Below are positions 27,034 through 38,970 of a stretch of 64,000 bases of DNA, piece after piece. Where the stretch lies: NCBI RefSeq assembly GCF_900111615.1, contig NZ_FOHU01000001.1:399400-463399 (forward strand), written 5' to 3'. The position numbers and the translations under genes were made by a program. The notes below the pieces were generated by a model that was not told where the DNA came from, made no database searches, and worked only from the letters and a program-made list of their open reading frames with translations. Source of the DNA: Natronincola peptidivorans. Its GTDB lineage: Bacteria > Bacillota > Clostridia > Peptostreptococcales > Natronincolaceae. Numbering within the stretch: position 1 is the stretch's first letter; every line of letters begins with the position of its first letter.

Positions 27034-29563
27034 GGATACTTCCTCCTTTTATACTGGATAACCATTTTTTCTTTAGATCTAAAAACTCATTATATAGATT
27101 ATTATAGTACTTATATTTACAAAGTTCTTCTATATTAATTTTTTTGTTTACTGGTAAAAGTACAATTTCGCATTTATCTTCCTCAAGAATATAGTCTATA
27201 AGCTTTCCTTCTTGAAATATTTCAAGTGCATACTGTAAATGTTTTTCATTTATATTCGTTAATAAATTCTCTTCAAGTGTTGTCATAAAGAAATTCATAT
27301 TGAAATTCAGTAAATCTTTTTCCTTCTTTAGAGATTTATAAATAGTTATTAAGATCTTTCTCGTAGGAATTATATTTTTTAATACCTCAATATTGTCTTT
27401 TTCATCTTGGTCACTATAAAGAAAAGTGGTGTTTTCATTATTATTTCTATATAAATAATAGTCATAGTCTATTTTTCTAAAGAACATATCATATACAATA
27501 ATACTATTATATATTTTAAATTGTATTTTATCAATATTAGGATTAATAACGATGTGTATTTCATTACTTTTACAATCATCTGCTGCTTCGTTATAAAATA
27601 TTCTAAATTCCTTTTCCATTGTTTTTTCTCTGATTTCAGTTAATTTCATTAATTCATTAGCCTGTTGTAATGTATTCACCAGTATTAATAAGTTTCTCTG
27701 GTTTTCTAGAGCCTCTACTATGAATTCTTTTTTATTGCTAACCCTTTTGATAGCTATTCTATCTAAAAAACTTTCTGAAGAGATGTTTGGATAATGAAAT
27801 AAAAAAAAGTTTTTATAATATTCCTTAGCTATTAAAGATTTTGATAGCGTATTACTTTTCAATACTTTCAAATCCTTCACATTCAGCTGAATTTTTTTCT
27901 GTCCGTTAAAAATATTATATTCTGGGGTGAAAATTATACTTATTTCATCGTTTCCTGATATAATATCGTTATATTTCCCTAGGTTAAAGCCAATAGTATC
28001 AAATTCCTTATTTGTTTCTTTTACTTGCATTTTTAAATGTTTTCCTTCTAGCCCTACTGATTTCATAGCTTTAGGTTTGAGGTTGAAATTTATAAATCTA
28101 GGAGACATGTTTCCTAAACCAAAAGGCTCTAACTTTTCTAATTCTTCTAGTAGACTGTCTTCTATTTCTTCTAAAGCAATACAGCCATCAGAGGATAATT
28201 GAGGTATTAAATCATCCTCTGTCAAAGCTTTATCCGCTATATTATTCATGTATTTACGAAATAATTCTATGTTCTCTGTATATAAAGACAACCCCGCCGC
28301 TTGTTGATGTCCACCAAATTTTATGAGCATCTCCTTACATTGACTTAATGCTTGAAAAAGGTCAAAGCTAGGGATACTTCTTCCTGAACCTTTACTTATA
28401 CCTTCTTCTACCCCCAGTATAATAGTAGGTTTGTAGTATTTTTCTACAATTCTTGAAGCCACAATTCCAATGACACCGTGATGCCAATTTTCATTATATA
28501 AAACTAAAACTTTTTCTTGTTGATAGTTATTATTAGACTCAATCATTTTTATTGCTTCATCTAATATTTGTCTTTCAATTTGCTGTCTATTGTGGTTTTC
28601 TTTGTCTAAGATTTCAACTAATTTTGTTGCTTCTTGTAAATCATTTGTAGTTAATAAATTCACTGCCATATTTGCTGACCCAATCCTGCCTGTTGCGTTA
28701 ATTCTAGGTGCTAGCCCAAATCCCACATGACTAGTGTTAAGTTTTTTTCCTTGCAATCCACATTGACGAATAAGCGCTTTTAGACCTATATTGCTAGTGT
28801 CGGCTAAATATTTAAGGCCGTTTTTTACAAAAATACGATTTTCATCAACTAAAGGTACAATATCTGCTATAGTTGCTATGGCTACAATATCTAAGTAATT
28901 TGAGATGCTATTAAGAAAATCTTTTTTTGGCATTAAAGCTTGTATAAGCTTTAATGCCACGCCACATCCACATATCATGTCAAATGGATATTCACATTTA
29001 GTTTGTTTAGGATTGATTATAGCCAAAGCCCTAGGAAGAATATCATGACAGTGATGATGATCAGTGATAATCATATCTACTCCTAGACTGTTAGCATAAT
29101 CTACTTCTTCTACTGACGTTATACCACAATCCACAGTAATTATTAAGTTTCCTCCTTGATCACTGATTTTTTTTATGGCCTTTTTATTGATTCCATATCC
29201 TTCTTCCATTCTATCAGGGATATAAAACTCTACTGGATATTTTACAGAGTCAAAGTATTTTTTCATGATAGAAATACTGGCAACACCATCTACATCATAG
29301 TCTCCATAAATCCAGATAGATTCTTTTAGCTTCTGTGCCTGTGTTATCCTGTCTACAGCTTTTTTCATATCTTTTAATAGAAAAGGATCATGAAGTTCAT
29401 TTAAATTAGGGTCCAAAAAAGCTTTTGCTCTATTTATTTCCTTGAACCCTCTATTTAATATTATTCCAGCCGTTGCTTTAGTAATATGTAACTCCTTTGC
29501 TAATAGCTCTATGTCAACATCATTATTCTTTCTATATATCCAATTCTTTTTTTGAATCTCCAC
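27020..29563 (-). CDS. recJ: Single-stranded-DNA exonuclease RecJ
   Basis: 847 aa. The DHH phosphoesterase domain has [22 protein letters not shown] and the signature IITDHHH; the DHHA1 domain has [10 protein letters not shown]. An OB-fold and a long, poorly conserved C-terminal extension (beyond residue about 570) are typical of clostridial RecJ. The enzyme degrades 5'-ended ssDNA in repair and recombination. It starts the recJ-apt-relA cluster. Confidence 0.95.
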   Translation of the reverse strand: MEIQKKNWIYRKNNDVDIELLAKELHITKATAGIILNRGFKEINRAKAFLDPNLNELHDPFLLKDMKKAVDRITQAQKLKESIWIYGDYDVDGVASISIMKKYFDSVKYPVEFYIPDRMEEGYGINKKAIKKISDQGGNLIITVDCGITSVEEVDYANSLGVDMIITDHHHCHDILPRALAIINPKQTKCEYPFDMICGCGVALKLIQALMPKKDFLNSISNYLDIVAIATIADIVPLVDENRIFVKNGLKYLADTSNIGLKALIRQCGLQGKKLNTSHVGFGLAPRINATGRIGSANMAVNLLTTNDLQEATKLVEILDKENHNRQQIERQILDEAIKMIESNNNYQQEKVLVLYNENWHHGVIGIVASRIVEKYYKPTIILGVEEGISKGSGRSIPSFDLFQALSQCKEMLIKFGGHQQAAGLSLYTENIELFRKYMNNIADKALTEDDLIPQLSSDGCIALEEIEDSLLEELEKLEPFGLGNMSPRFINFNLKPKAMKSVGLEGKHLKMQVKETNKEFDTIGFNLGKYNDIISGNDEISIIFTPEYNIFNGQKKIQLNVKDLKVLKSNTLSKSLIAKEYYKNFFLFHYPNISSESFLDRIAIKRVSNKKEFIVEALENQRNLLILVNTLQQANELMKLTEIREKTMEKEFRIFYNEAADDCKSNEIHIVINPNIDKIQFKIYNSIIVYDMFFRKIDYDYYLYRNNNENTTFLYSDQDEKDNIEVLKNIIPTRKILITIYKSLKKEKDLLNFNMNFFMTTLEENLLTNINEKHLQYALEIFQEGKLIDYILEEDKCEIVLLPVNKKINIEELCKYKYYNNLYNEFLDLKKKWLSSIKGGSIHEFS

Positions 29564-29599
29564 ATCACTTCACCTGCTTTATTCTATTATAGTAGTAGT

Positions 29600-31273
29600 T
29601 CATTTTTTGTTAAAACTGCTTAATAGTATAGAAATAATAATTCCTACACCTAGTATGCTGGCCAATACATACCCTATGATACCAAAAACAGAGATGCCCC
29701 ACATCATTGGTCCACTTGTGTTTTGTATGATTAAAGAAGACCCTACAATAAGGGCAGAGCTTATTAGGCTTAATGATAACTTATTGGTCATTCTGTTTAA
29801 CTCATCTTGTAATTTATCAAAGCCAATTTGTTCTAATTGAAATTTTATTTCATTGTTTTCAACTTTTTTTAGTAAATTCCTGATTTGCTTAGGTAAGTAT
29901 TTTATCCCATACAGAATTTCTTCGGAGTAATCCTTTAATTCACCAATTAGATTTTTAGGGTTTAATCGATGTAGGTATATTTCTGTAGCAAAATCCTTAG
30001 CTATATTAGATAAACTAAACTCAGGGTTTAAGTATTTAACGCTTCCTTCAAAGGTTACAATGGCTTTTAATAAAACAGTAAACTGGGATGGTAGCTTAAC
30101 ATTATTACTGTAAGCTGTTTCCATGATTTTTTTCAGTGCTTCTCCTAGGTTCAACTTATTTAATGGCATGTTATAATATAAATTGATTAAAAAGGATATA
30201 TCTTCCTTCAATCTTCTTATATTAGTTTTAGAACCAATTGCGTCAATCTCCATTAAAATATTTACTATTTTTTCAACATCCCTTCTAGTTGCTGCAGTAA
30301 AAAGACTAGAGATAAAGGACATAGTTCCTTTATCTAAATATCCGACGATGCCAAAATCAATAAAGGATATTTTCTTAGGTCCCACGGCAAAAATATTCCC
30401 CGGATGTGGATCACCATGGAAGAAACCATAGATAAAAACCTGCTTCATAAAGCAATGAGCACTAATAGTAGCTAATTCTTCTAAATCCCACTTTTGAGAT
30501 TTGATACTATTGATGTCCATTATTTTTACTCCGTATATTCTTTCTAGGGTTAATACTTTTTTTGATGTATAATCCCAATAGACCTTTGGTATATGTATAT
30601 CCTTGTCATTTTTAAAATGCGAATAAAACTTTTCGGCATTTCGTCCCTCTAATGAATAGTCCAGTTCCCTAGTAATTACATAACTAAACTCATCAACAAT
30701 TTCCATAAGATTGTAAGGCTTTTCTTTGTCCATGTGTTCATCTAATAGTCTGGCTAAATTATAAAGAATATCAAGGTCTCGTTCAATAACTGCTTTTATA
30801 TAAGGCCTTTGAATTTTTACTACAACATTTTCTCCAGTTTTCAATGTTGCTTGATAAACCTGTCCAATAGATGCCGATGCCATAGGAACTCTTTCAAAGT
30901 TTTTGAAGGAGTCTTCTAAATTTATTTTCATTTCTTTTTCAAATACTTCTTTTGCCACCTCAAAAGGAAAGGGCTTGACTTCATCCTGTAATTTTGATAA
31001 TTGATTTACAATCTCTTCAGGAAAGATATCTCTCCTTGTGCTGATAATTTGACCTAGTTTAATAAAGGTTGGTCCTAGATCCTCACAAGCCATTCTTAGC
31101 TTTTCTCCATCCGTTAACTGCTTTTTATATGGTTTAATATTTAGAATAAATTTCGGTATATAACCCTTTTCAATAAGTTTTTCAGCAGCAAAAGTAAACC
31201 CATATTTGACTAAGACCTCGCCGATTTTTTTATAACGTTTCAAGTTTTTATACTTTGTCCCAATACTACTCAT
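29600..31273 (-). CDS. AarF/UbiB (ABC1)-family protein kinase-like membrane protein
   Basis: 557 aa. The atypical kinase core has LRMACEDLGPTFIKLGQIISTR, the Ala-rich loop MASASIGQVYQATL, VVKIQRP, the catalytic-loop-like FFHGDPHPGNIF and FIDFGIVGYL. Two membrane helices lie at the C-terminus. In other bacteria the family supports quinone synthesis or lipid handling. A fermentative anaerobe may lack quinones, so the role here is open. Confidence 0.9.
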   Translation of the reverse strand: MSSIGTKYKNLKRYKKIGEVLVKYGFTFAAEKLIEKGYIPKFILNIKPYKKQLTDGEKLRMACEDLGPTFIKLGQIISTRRDIFPEEIVNQLSKLQDEVKPFPFEVAKEVFEKEMKINLEDSFKNFERVPMASASIGQVYQATLKTGENVVVKIQRPYIKAVIERDLDILYNLARLLDEHMDKEKPYNLMEIVDEFSYVITRELDYSLEGRNAEKFYSHFKNDKDIHIPKVYWDYTSKKVLTLERIYGVKIMDINSIKSQKWDLEELATISAHCFMKQVFIYGFFHGDPHPGNIFAVGPKKISFIDFGIVGYLDKGTMSFISSLFTAATRRDVEKIVNILMEIDAIGSKTNIRRLKEDISFLINLYYNMPLNKLNLGEALKKIMETAYSNNVKLPSQFTVLLKAIVTFEGSVKYLNPEFSLSNIAKDFATEIYLHRLNPKNLIGELKDYSEEILYGIKYLPKQIRNLLKKVENNEIKFQLEQIGFDKLQDELNRMTNKLSLSLISSALIVGSSLIIQNTSGPMMWGISVFGIIGYVLASILGVGIIISILLSSFNKK

Positions 31274-31326
31274 GTAATCAACTCCAACAATAAGTATTGT
31301 TAAATCTGAGTTTCATAATTCATAGT

Positions 31327-31366
31327 AAAAAAATGGTAATAATACTTATGTTTTGTATTATTACCA
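31327..31366 (-). terminator. Terminator of the secD-secF unit
   Basis: 12-bp perfect stem TGGTAATAATAC/GTATTATTACCA with a 9-nt loop, followed by T7 on the minus strand, about 75 nt after the secF stop. Confidence 0.9.
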
Positions 31367-31439
31367 CATTGTAAAAAGTTATCTGTGTTTCTGCCTTCAA
31401 AAATAAATACTAGTATCCATCTTCTAATTCATGGCTGGG

Positions 31440-32318
31440 CTAATGATAAAACTTCTTATGCTGCTTTTCCTTCAGCATTACCCAAACTGGCGTTGCAATA
31501 AATATGGAGGAATAGGTACCACTTATTACTCCAGCTATCAATGGTAGAGCGAATACCTGTATTTGTTCTACCCCTAGTATATATAAGGCAATAATTGTGA
31601 TTAATGTTGTTAATGATGTATTAATTGATCTAGTAATCGTCTGAGAAATACTGTCATTTGCTACCTGTTCATAATTTGATTTTTTAATAAATTTAACATT
31701 TTCTCTAATTCTATCAAATAAAACAATAGTATCATTGATGGAATATCCTAGTATTGTCAGCATAGCTGCAACAAAAGGGCTATTTACTGGTATTCTAAAA
31801 ATCGAATATACAGCAAGTACAATTAGTATATCATGAATTAATGCTACGATGGCAGCAATCCCAAATCTGAATTCAAATCTATAGCTTATATAGATTAGCA
31901 TTCCTATAGCAGAAATAATCATTGATAGAAAAGCCCTATTTTGTATTTCACGCCCTATAGCTGGTCCAAATTGCTGTGCTCTCAAAGGTTCATTTTCTTC
32001 AAGGTTATATTTTTCTTTAAACTGCTGAAAGATTTCTCCTCGAGTGCTGCTATCAAAATCATCAGTACTTCTTATCTGTAGAATGGTTCTCTCTGGACCT
32101 AACAAATTAATACTGGCGTTAGGATCATATTGATTGGTTATTTCTCTTATTTCTGAAACTTCAACTTGTTGATGTAGCTCAATCTCCATTAAGGCTCCTC
32201 CGGTAAAATCTATTCCTAAATTTATACCGTTAATCATAGCTAAAAGAAGACCTAAAGCAATAATGACACTTGATATAGTAAACCATATTTTTTTCTTTTC
32301 AATAATTTTCAATTTCAT
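31440..32318 (-). CDS. secF: Protein translocase subunit SecF
   Basis: 292 aa membrane protein of the SecDF accessory complex, which uses the ion gradient to help pull proteins through SecYEG. The first helix is near residues 10-30, then GIDFTGGALMEIEL, then five further helices with LILGYSINDTIVLFDRIREN. The start is ambiguous: the ATG at 32318 is only 2 nt from AAGGGGG, whereas a TTG at 32312 has ideal spacing. The two differ by two residues. It is about 7 nt from the secD stop. Confidence 0.95.
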   Translation of the reverse strand: MKLKIIEKKKIWFTISSVIIALGLLLAMINGINLGIDFTGGALMEIELHQQVEVSEIREITNQYDPNASINLLGPERTILQIRSTDDFDSSTRGEIFQQFKEKYNLEENEPLRAQQFGPAIGREIQNRAFLSMIISAIGMLIYISYRFEFRFGIAAIVALIHDILIVLAVYSIFRIPVNSPFVAAMLTILGYSINDTIVLFDRIRENVKFIKKSNYEQVANDSISQTITRSINTSLTTLITIIALYILGVEQIQVFALPLIAGVISGTYSSIFIATPVWVMLKEKQHKKFYH

Positions 32319-32325
32319 TACCCCC

Positions 32326-33564
32326 TTAAGCTCCAAACAACTTGTTGTTTTTTGTTATATTCATTCCTACGATTAGTTTCAATAAAAATTTAGTGATAAC
32401 AATAGCAGTAAACATACTTACTAAGATTCCTATAATTAGGGTTATTGCAAATCCCCTAATAGGTCCCGTACCAAATTGATACAAAACAACACCTGCAATA
32501 AGGGTAGTAATATTTGAGTCTAAGATTGCTCTAATGGCTCTCTTAAATCCAGAATCTATAGCTGACCTTACTGTTTTACCAACTCTTAGTTCTTCTTTTA
32601 ATCTTTCAAAGATGATTACATTGGCATCAACAGCCATACCAATAGACAATATTAAAGCTGCAATACCTGGTAAGGTTAAGGTAGCATTTAACAAGACAAG
32701 TATTGTTAGTACTAATATAATATAAATAGTTAAAGCTATATTTGCTACTAGTCCAGGAATTCTATAATACACCAACATAAATAGCAATACAAGAAAGAGA
32801 CCTATTTTTGCAGCAGCAATACTTCTATCTAAAGCATTTACTCCTAGGGTAGCTGTAATAGTCGAGGTTTCCACTTCATTAAGATTTACTGGTAATGCTC
32901 CCCCTCTAATCAGGGCGGCTAATTGAGAAGCTGACTCAACTGTAAAATCTCCACTAATAAAGCCCTGGCCATTTGGAATCATATTTCTAACCATAGGACT
33001 AGAAATAATCTCGTCATCTAAAATGATGAAAATTGGCTCTCCTATATGTTTACCAGTAGCTTCTGCAAAGTTTCTAGTTCCTTCACTATCAAACTCTAAT
33101 TCTACCACTGGATTAGCTTCTCCACTAATAAAAGTTGCTTCTGCCTTTCTAACATTGGAACCAGTTACAACTACTTCTCCTTCGGTAGTAATAAATTGTA
33201 GTTGAGCCGTTCTTCCAATCATGTCTAATGCTTCTTGGGCATTTTCTACTCCTGGTAATTCTACTCTGATTCTTTTATCTCCTTCTCTAACAACATAGGG
33301 TTCTGTAAGTCCCATTGCATCAACTCTACGTCTAAATACTTCTATGGTTTGGTTGATAATTTGATCAAGTTCTTGCCCCGAGGCATCTGTATCAGCCTCA
33401 TAAACTACATAAACCCCACCTTTAATATCCAGTCCCTGCTTTATAGCATCTCTAATAGGTCTTATTGTTAGCTCTCCAACCCTTAGACCTTCGAATGCAG
33501 TAAAAGCTGCTAGTCCAACAATTGCTATTATTACAAGAAATAGTATTGCGTTTTTTACTTTCAC
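32326..33564 (-). CDS. secD: Protein translocase subunit SecD
   Basis: 412 aa. An N-terminal helix is followed by a periplasmic-type domain (GLDIKGGVYVVYEAD, VRVELPGVENAQEA), then five helices with GMAVDANVIIFERLKEE and GFKRAIRAILDSNITT. It is the short SecD form usual in Clostridia. It starts the secD-secF operon behind a strong promoter. Confidence 0.95.
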   Translation of the reverse strand: MKVKNAILFLVIIAIVGLAAFTAFEGLRVGELTIRPIRDAIKQGLDIKGGVYVVYEADTDASGQELDQIINQTIEVFRRRVDAMGLTEPYVVREGDKRIRVELPGVENAQEALDMIGRTAQLQFITTEGEVVVTGSNVRKAEATFISGEANPVVELEFDSEGTRNFAEATGKHIGEPIFIILDDEIISSPMVRNMIPNGQGFISGDFTVESASQLAALIRGGALPVNLNEVETSTITATLGVNALDRSIAAAKIGLFLVLLFMLVYYRIPGLVANIALTIYIILVLTILVLLNATLTLPGIAALILSIGMAVDANVIIFERLKEELRVGKTVRSAIDSGFKRAIRAILDSNITTLIAGVVLYQFGTGPIRGFAITLIIGILVSMFTAIVITKFLLKLIVGMNITKNNKLFGA

Positions 33565-33604
33565 TTATTATTCCTCCCAACGTTTACTTCATATCATAAG
33601 TATA

Positions 33605-33633
33605 ATTATATATGGTTCTAATGAACCCGTCAA
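33605..33633 (-). promoter_or_regulatory. Promoter of secDF, with palindrome in the spacer
   Basis: TTGACG, a 17-nt spacer and TATAAT on the minus strand, a near-consensus sigma-A promoter about 40 nt before secD. The spacer contains the inverted repeat GGTTC-ATTA-GAACC, placed where a repressor could block polymerase. Confidence 0.8.
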
Positions 33634-33699
33634 CAAATTGACATTCTGTTTTATTATACTATCTTTTTTGACCACAACCTTCAGTTAATATTTGGCATG

Positions 33700-34206
33700 T
33701 TATTTCGGTTTATGCTGTAGACCATATTTTACATATCCTTCAGCTGATTCTATTAAAGTCTTTTTTTCTTCATCACTTAATTCCCTTATGATTTTTACTG
33801 GGGAACCCATAGCTAAAACACCAGAAGGGATTTTCTTACCAGGTGGCACTAAACTGCCAGCACCAATAATGGTTTCACTACCGATTTCTGCTCCATCTAA
33901 AATAATGGCTCCCATTCCTATCAACGTATTATTTCCAATGGTACAAGCATGAATAATAGCAGTATGTCCTACAGTTACATAATCCCCAATAATCGTAGGA
34001 TAAGCTTTACTTATATGTACCACTGAATTGTCTTGAATATTTGTATATTTCCCTATTTCAATATAATTGTCATCTCCTCTTAATACTGTTTTGTACCAAA
34101 TACTAGAGTTTTCTCCAATATTTACATCACCAATAATATCAGCAGTTTCTGCAATAAAACAACTGGGATGTATTTCTATCCTTTTACCTTCTAAATATTT
34201 TAGCAT
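33700..34206 (-). CDS. Gamma-carbonic anhydrase-family protein (left-handed beta helix)
   Basis: 168 aa hexapeptide-repeat protein of the YrdA/PaaY type. Repeats run from FIAETADIIGDVNIGENSSI to the C-terminus. The metal histidines are probably those in VVHISKA, VGHTAIIHAC. Family members bind zinc or iron; some are carbonic anhydrases, others are not active. AGGAGG before 34206 sets the start and excludes the longer ORF. It directly follows the SCIFF maturase gene by 2 nt. Confidence 0.88.
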   Translation of the reverse strand: MLKYLEGKRIEIHPSCFIAETADIIGDVNIGENSSIWYKTVLRGDDNYIEIGKYTNIQDNSVVHISKAYPTIIGDYVTVGHTAIIHACTIGNNTLIGMGAIILDGAEIGSETIIGAGSLVPPGKKIPSGVLAMGSPVKIIRELSDEEKKTLIESAEGYVKYGLQHKPK

Positions 34207-34208
34207 AT

Positions 34209-35564
34209 TTATTCCTCCTGTAAGAGTTTTGCTTGAATGATTAGAGCACATTCAATACGCTTTTTTTCCATTTCACATCCAACTTTATAAGGAATATTTA
34301 TATTTTGATTAAAATTATATGCATTTGCATGACATCCTCCGCTACAATAAAATTTTGCCCAGCAGTTGTTACAGGCTTCTTTATTATAGACATGAGCATT
34401 GGAAAAGCTCTCATAAATAGATGTATTTAAAGTCTTCTGGTGGATATCACCTAAAGAGAATTTTTTGTCACCCACAAATTGGTGACAGGGATACAATTCC
34501 CCGTCAGGAGTAACAGCTAGATATTCTGCTCCAGCACCACAGCCCAGTAACCTTTTAATCACACATGGTCCTTGATTTAAGTCAATCATAAAGTGAAAAA
34601 AGTTGAAATTCTTATCACTATTTTTTCTTTTTATATATTCCTCTGCTAAATACTCATACTGTTGAAATATCTTAGGCAGATCTTCTTCTTTAATAGCATA
34701 GTCATTTTCATCAGTTGCCACTACAGGTTCTACAGAAATATGTTTAAACCCTAAATCTGCTAGATGAAGTACATCTTGAGCAAAGTCTAGATTGTATCTA
34801 GTAAAGGTTCCTCTTACATAATAATTTTCATGATTCCTTAAAGATGCCATTTCTTTTAGCTTAGGTACAATTAAATCATAAGTGCCCTCTCCATTAACAG
34901 TATACCGCATAAAATCATTTATCTCTTTTCTGCCATCTATACTTAACACAACATTGAACATATTTTCATTTATATACTCCATCATAGTATTGTTAAGTGC
35001 AACACCGTTGGTGGTAATTGTAAATCTAATATTTTTATTATATGCTTTTTCCTTTTCCTTACTATAATCTATAATTTCTTTGATGACATTAAAATTCATT
35101 AATGGTTCACCACCAAAAAAATCCACTTCAAGGTTTGTTCTGTTTCCAGAATTCAGAAGTAAAAAATCAATTGCTTTTTTCCCAACATCTGAAGTCATTA
35201 AGCTTCTTTCCCCCTGAAAGTTCCCTTGTGATGCGAAGCAGTATTTACACCTAATATTACAGTCATGGGCAATATGCAAACACAGTGCCTTTACAACTGT
35301 TGTTCTATTTTTAAAAGCCTCATGCTCTAAATAGTTTTCCTGAGAGTATAATAAATTATTATTAATTAAACTATCTATTTCATCCATACATTCTAATATT
35401 TCTAATGAACTATACTTGTCCTTCAATATGGCCACAGTTTTTTCTCTCGTTTCTTCAGGATAATAGTCTAAAACATCATATGTTAATGCATCAACCATGT
35501 GTACAGCACCACTATTTGTATCTATTACAATATAGATATTCCCTTGAGAAAATTTATGAATCAT
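34209..35564 (-). CDS. SCIFF peptide maturase, radical SAM/SPASM protein
   Basis: 451 aa. The radical SAM motif CNIRCKYC (with CFASQG following) is near residue 100. A SPASM-type C-terminal domain carries the Cys set CGAGAEYLAVTPDGELYPCHQF, CNNC.AKFYCSGGCHANA and a final C. The N-terminal 90 residues form a peptide-recognition region. It introduces thioether cross-links from Cys residues of the SCIFF precursor encoded just upstream. Identification is strengthened by that adjacent six-Cys peptide. A hairpin terminator lies between the two genes. Confidence 0.93.
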   Translation of the reverse strand: MIHKFSQGNIYIVIDTNSGAVHMVDALTYDVLDYYPEETREKTVAILKDKYSSLEILECMDEIDSLINNNLLYSQENYLEHEAFKNRTTVVKALCLHIAHDCNIRCKYCFASQGNFQGERSLMTSDVGKKAIDFLLLNSGNRTNLEVDFFGGEPLMNFNVIKEIIDYSKEKEKAYNKNIRFTITTNGVALNNTMMEYINENMFNVVLSIDGRKEINDFMRYTVNGEGTYDLIVPKLKEMASLRNHENYYVRGTFTRYNLDFAQDVLHLADLGFKHISVEPVVATDENDYAIKEEDLPKIFQQYEYLAEEYIKRKNSDKNFNFFHFMIDLNQGPCVIKRLLGCGAGAEYLAVTPDGELYPCHQFVGDKKFSLGDIHQKTLNTSIYESFSNAHVYNKEACNNCWAKFYCSGGCHANAYNFNQNINIPYKVGCEMEKKRIECALIIQAKLLQEE

Positions 35565-35611
35565 TTATTGTAGTACTCCTTTCTAATACTCCATCCATAA
35601 TAGAGTTCAAG

Positions 35612-35639
35612 AAAAAACAGCAGTTTCATAATACTGCTG
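35612..35639 (-). terminator. Terminator/attenuator between SCIFF and its maturase
   Basis: CAGCAGT/ACTGCTG stem with an 8-nt loop followed by T6 on the minus strand. No separate strong promoter is evident before the maturase, so partial termination here would give more precursor than enzyme. Confidence 0.75.
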
Positions 35640-35655
35640 CTCTCCTTCTATGTAT

Positions 35656-35796
35656 TTATTGTTTTTCACATTGTTGATTAGCTACTGTACATGAGGTTTT
35701 ACAGGCAGATTGACAAGAGGTTTGGCATTCGCCACAACCGCCTTTAGCTGCACTCTTTGACAGGTTGGCCCCTGTCAGGGTTTTGATGTGCTTCAT
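35656..35796 (-). CDS. SCIFF ribosomal peptide precursor (six cysteines in forty-five)
   Basis: 46 aa. It starts MKHIKTLTGANLSKSAAKGG and has six Cys at residues 21, 24, 28, 32, 36 and 43, ending in QQCEKQ. This is the SCIFF family, almost universal in Clostridia, whose Cys residues are turned into thioether links by the neighbouring radical SAM enzyme. AAAGGAG lies 7-8 nt before the ATG. The final function of the modified peptide is not known. Confidence 0.95.
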   Translation of the reverse strand: MKHIKTLTGANLSKSAAKGGCGECQTSCQSACKTSCTVANQQCEKQ

Positions 35797-35831
35797 AATA
35801 AAAGCTCCTTTCCTATATAATGTCCGATAAA

Positions 35832-35840
35832 ATTATATCA
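35832..35840 (-). promoter_or_regulatory. Extended -10 promoter of SCIFF
   Basis: TGATATAAT (TGnTATAAT) on the minus strand, with no good -35. The transcript would start near 35825, giving a leader of about 29 nt. Confidence 0.55.
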
Positions 35841-35865
35841 TAATGTTCAATGAAAAAAAAGTAGA

Positions 35866-36261
35866 TTATTTCATATTTATTCCTATCATACCACCAATGC
35901 CTCCCGTTACGGTACAGGTTAAGATTCTATAGTATATCACCTTATCCATAACAAAATCTGTAATGAAAATTTTACTCAGAATAATTAAAAATAGTATATA
36001 TAGCAATCCTATGAATGCGCCATGAAGCCATCCTCTCTTTTTAATATGCACAGATACATAAATTGCAGCATAGGCTATACTTACTACCATTATAATGGAT
36101 GTTAGGATAGGGATTACGCCTTCCCCAAGTTTTGTATAGGTAATAATAATAGCACTAATTAAGAAAAATAACAGTGAAACTATATAAGCCCTAATTAATC
36201 CTTTTCCATAAATCCATATATTGAAAGTATTGCTTCCACTTCTGACAATGCTACTTTTCAT
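35866..36261 (-). CDS. TIGR04086-family membrane protein (YrzE-like)
   Basis: 131 aa with four predicted membrane helices (about residues 22-42, 50-72, 80-102 and 108-128) and glycine-rich ends (TGGIGGMIGIN). It is a conserved clostridial/bacillar membrane protein of unknown function that lies near yajC and SCIFF genes. Nothing catalytic is visible. Confidence 0.8.
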   Translation of the reverse strand: MKSSIVRSGSNTFNIWIYGKGLIRAYIVSLLFFLISAIIITYTKLGEGVIPILTSIIMVVSIAYAAIYVSVHIKKRGWLHGAFIGLLYILFLIILSKIFITDFVMDKVIYYRILTCTVTGGIGGMIGINMK

Positions 36262-36347
36262 CTCTACACCTCCACAGCTTTTTAATTAATTAGTATGCAT
36301 GTAGACAGTATTTATTCCCTGATGGTCTAAAAAACTTCAAAAAATAC

Positions 36348-36375
36348 ATAAAGCAGTGGATTATCCACTGCTTTC
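36348..36375 (-). terminator. Terminator after yajC
   Basis: AAAGCAGTGGA/TCCACTGCTTT stem with a 2-4 nt loop, followed on the minus strand by ATGTATTTTTT. It lies about 10 nt after the yajC stop. Confidence 0.75.
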
Positions 36376-36384
36376 CTAAAAACT

Positions 36385-36663
36385 TTATTTTGAATTTTCT
36401 TCGCTCACTACATTGCCAACAGCCCATTTAGCAATGGTTAATTTTGTTTTGTCAGCTCCCACTTCAATGGTAATGATATCATCCTTAATCTTAATTATAT
36501 TGCCGTAGATACCACCGATTGTTACTATTTCATCTCCTACTTTTAGACTATTTCGCATATCCTTTGTTTTCTTTTCTCTTTTTTGCTGAGGTCTTATAAT
36601 CAAAAAGTAAAAAATGGCTAAAAATCCCAATGGTATTATTAAACCGCCAAATTGTTGAAACAT
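36385..36663 (-). CDS. yajC: Preprotein translocase subunit YajC
   Basis: 92 aa. A single N-terminal helix (LIIPLGFLAIFYFLIIRPQQKR) is followed by the family motif DMRNSLKVGDEIVTIGGIYG. It is the small partner of SecDF. AGGGGG upstream of the ATG. It follows tgt, the standard queA-tgt-yajC order. Confidence 0.95.
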   Translation of the reverse strand: MFQQFGGLIIPLGFLAIFYFLIIRPQQKREKKTKDMRNSLKVGDEIVTIGGIYGNIIKIKDDIITIEVGADKTKLTIAKWAVGNVVSEENSK

Positions 36664-36803
36664 ATCTTTCCCCCTCTCTAAGTACTAGATTTAATTATTC
36701 AACAAATATACTCTATTTCCCTTTTTTTTTGTATAAATTTATTGATGTGAGTTATTTATGATGTTTAGAATTTATACAGTTAATTTCCCCCAAATACTTC
36801 CTA

Positions 36804-38964
<2,161 letters not shown>

Positions 38965-38970
38965 TTATAG

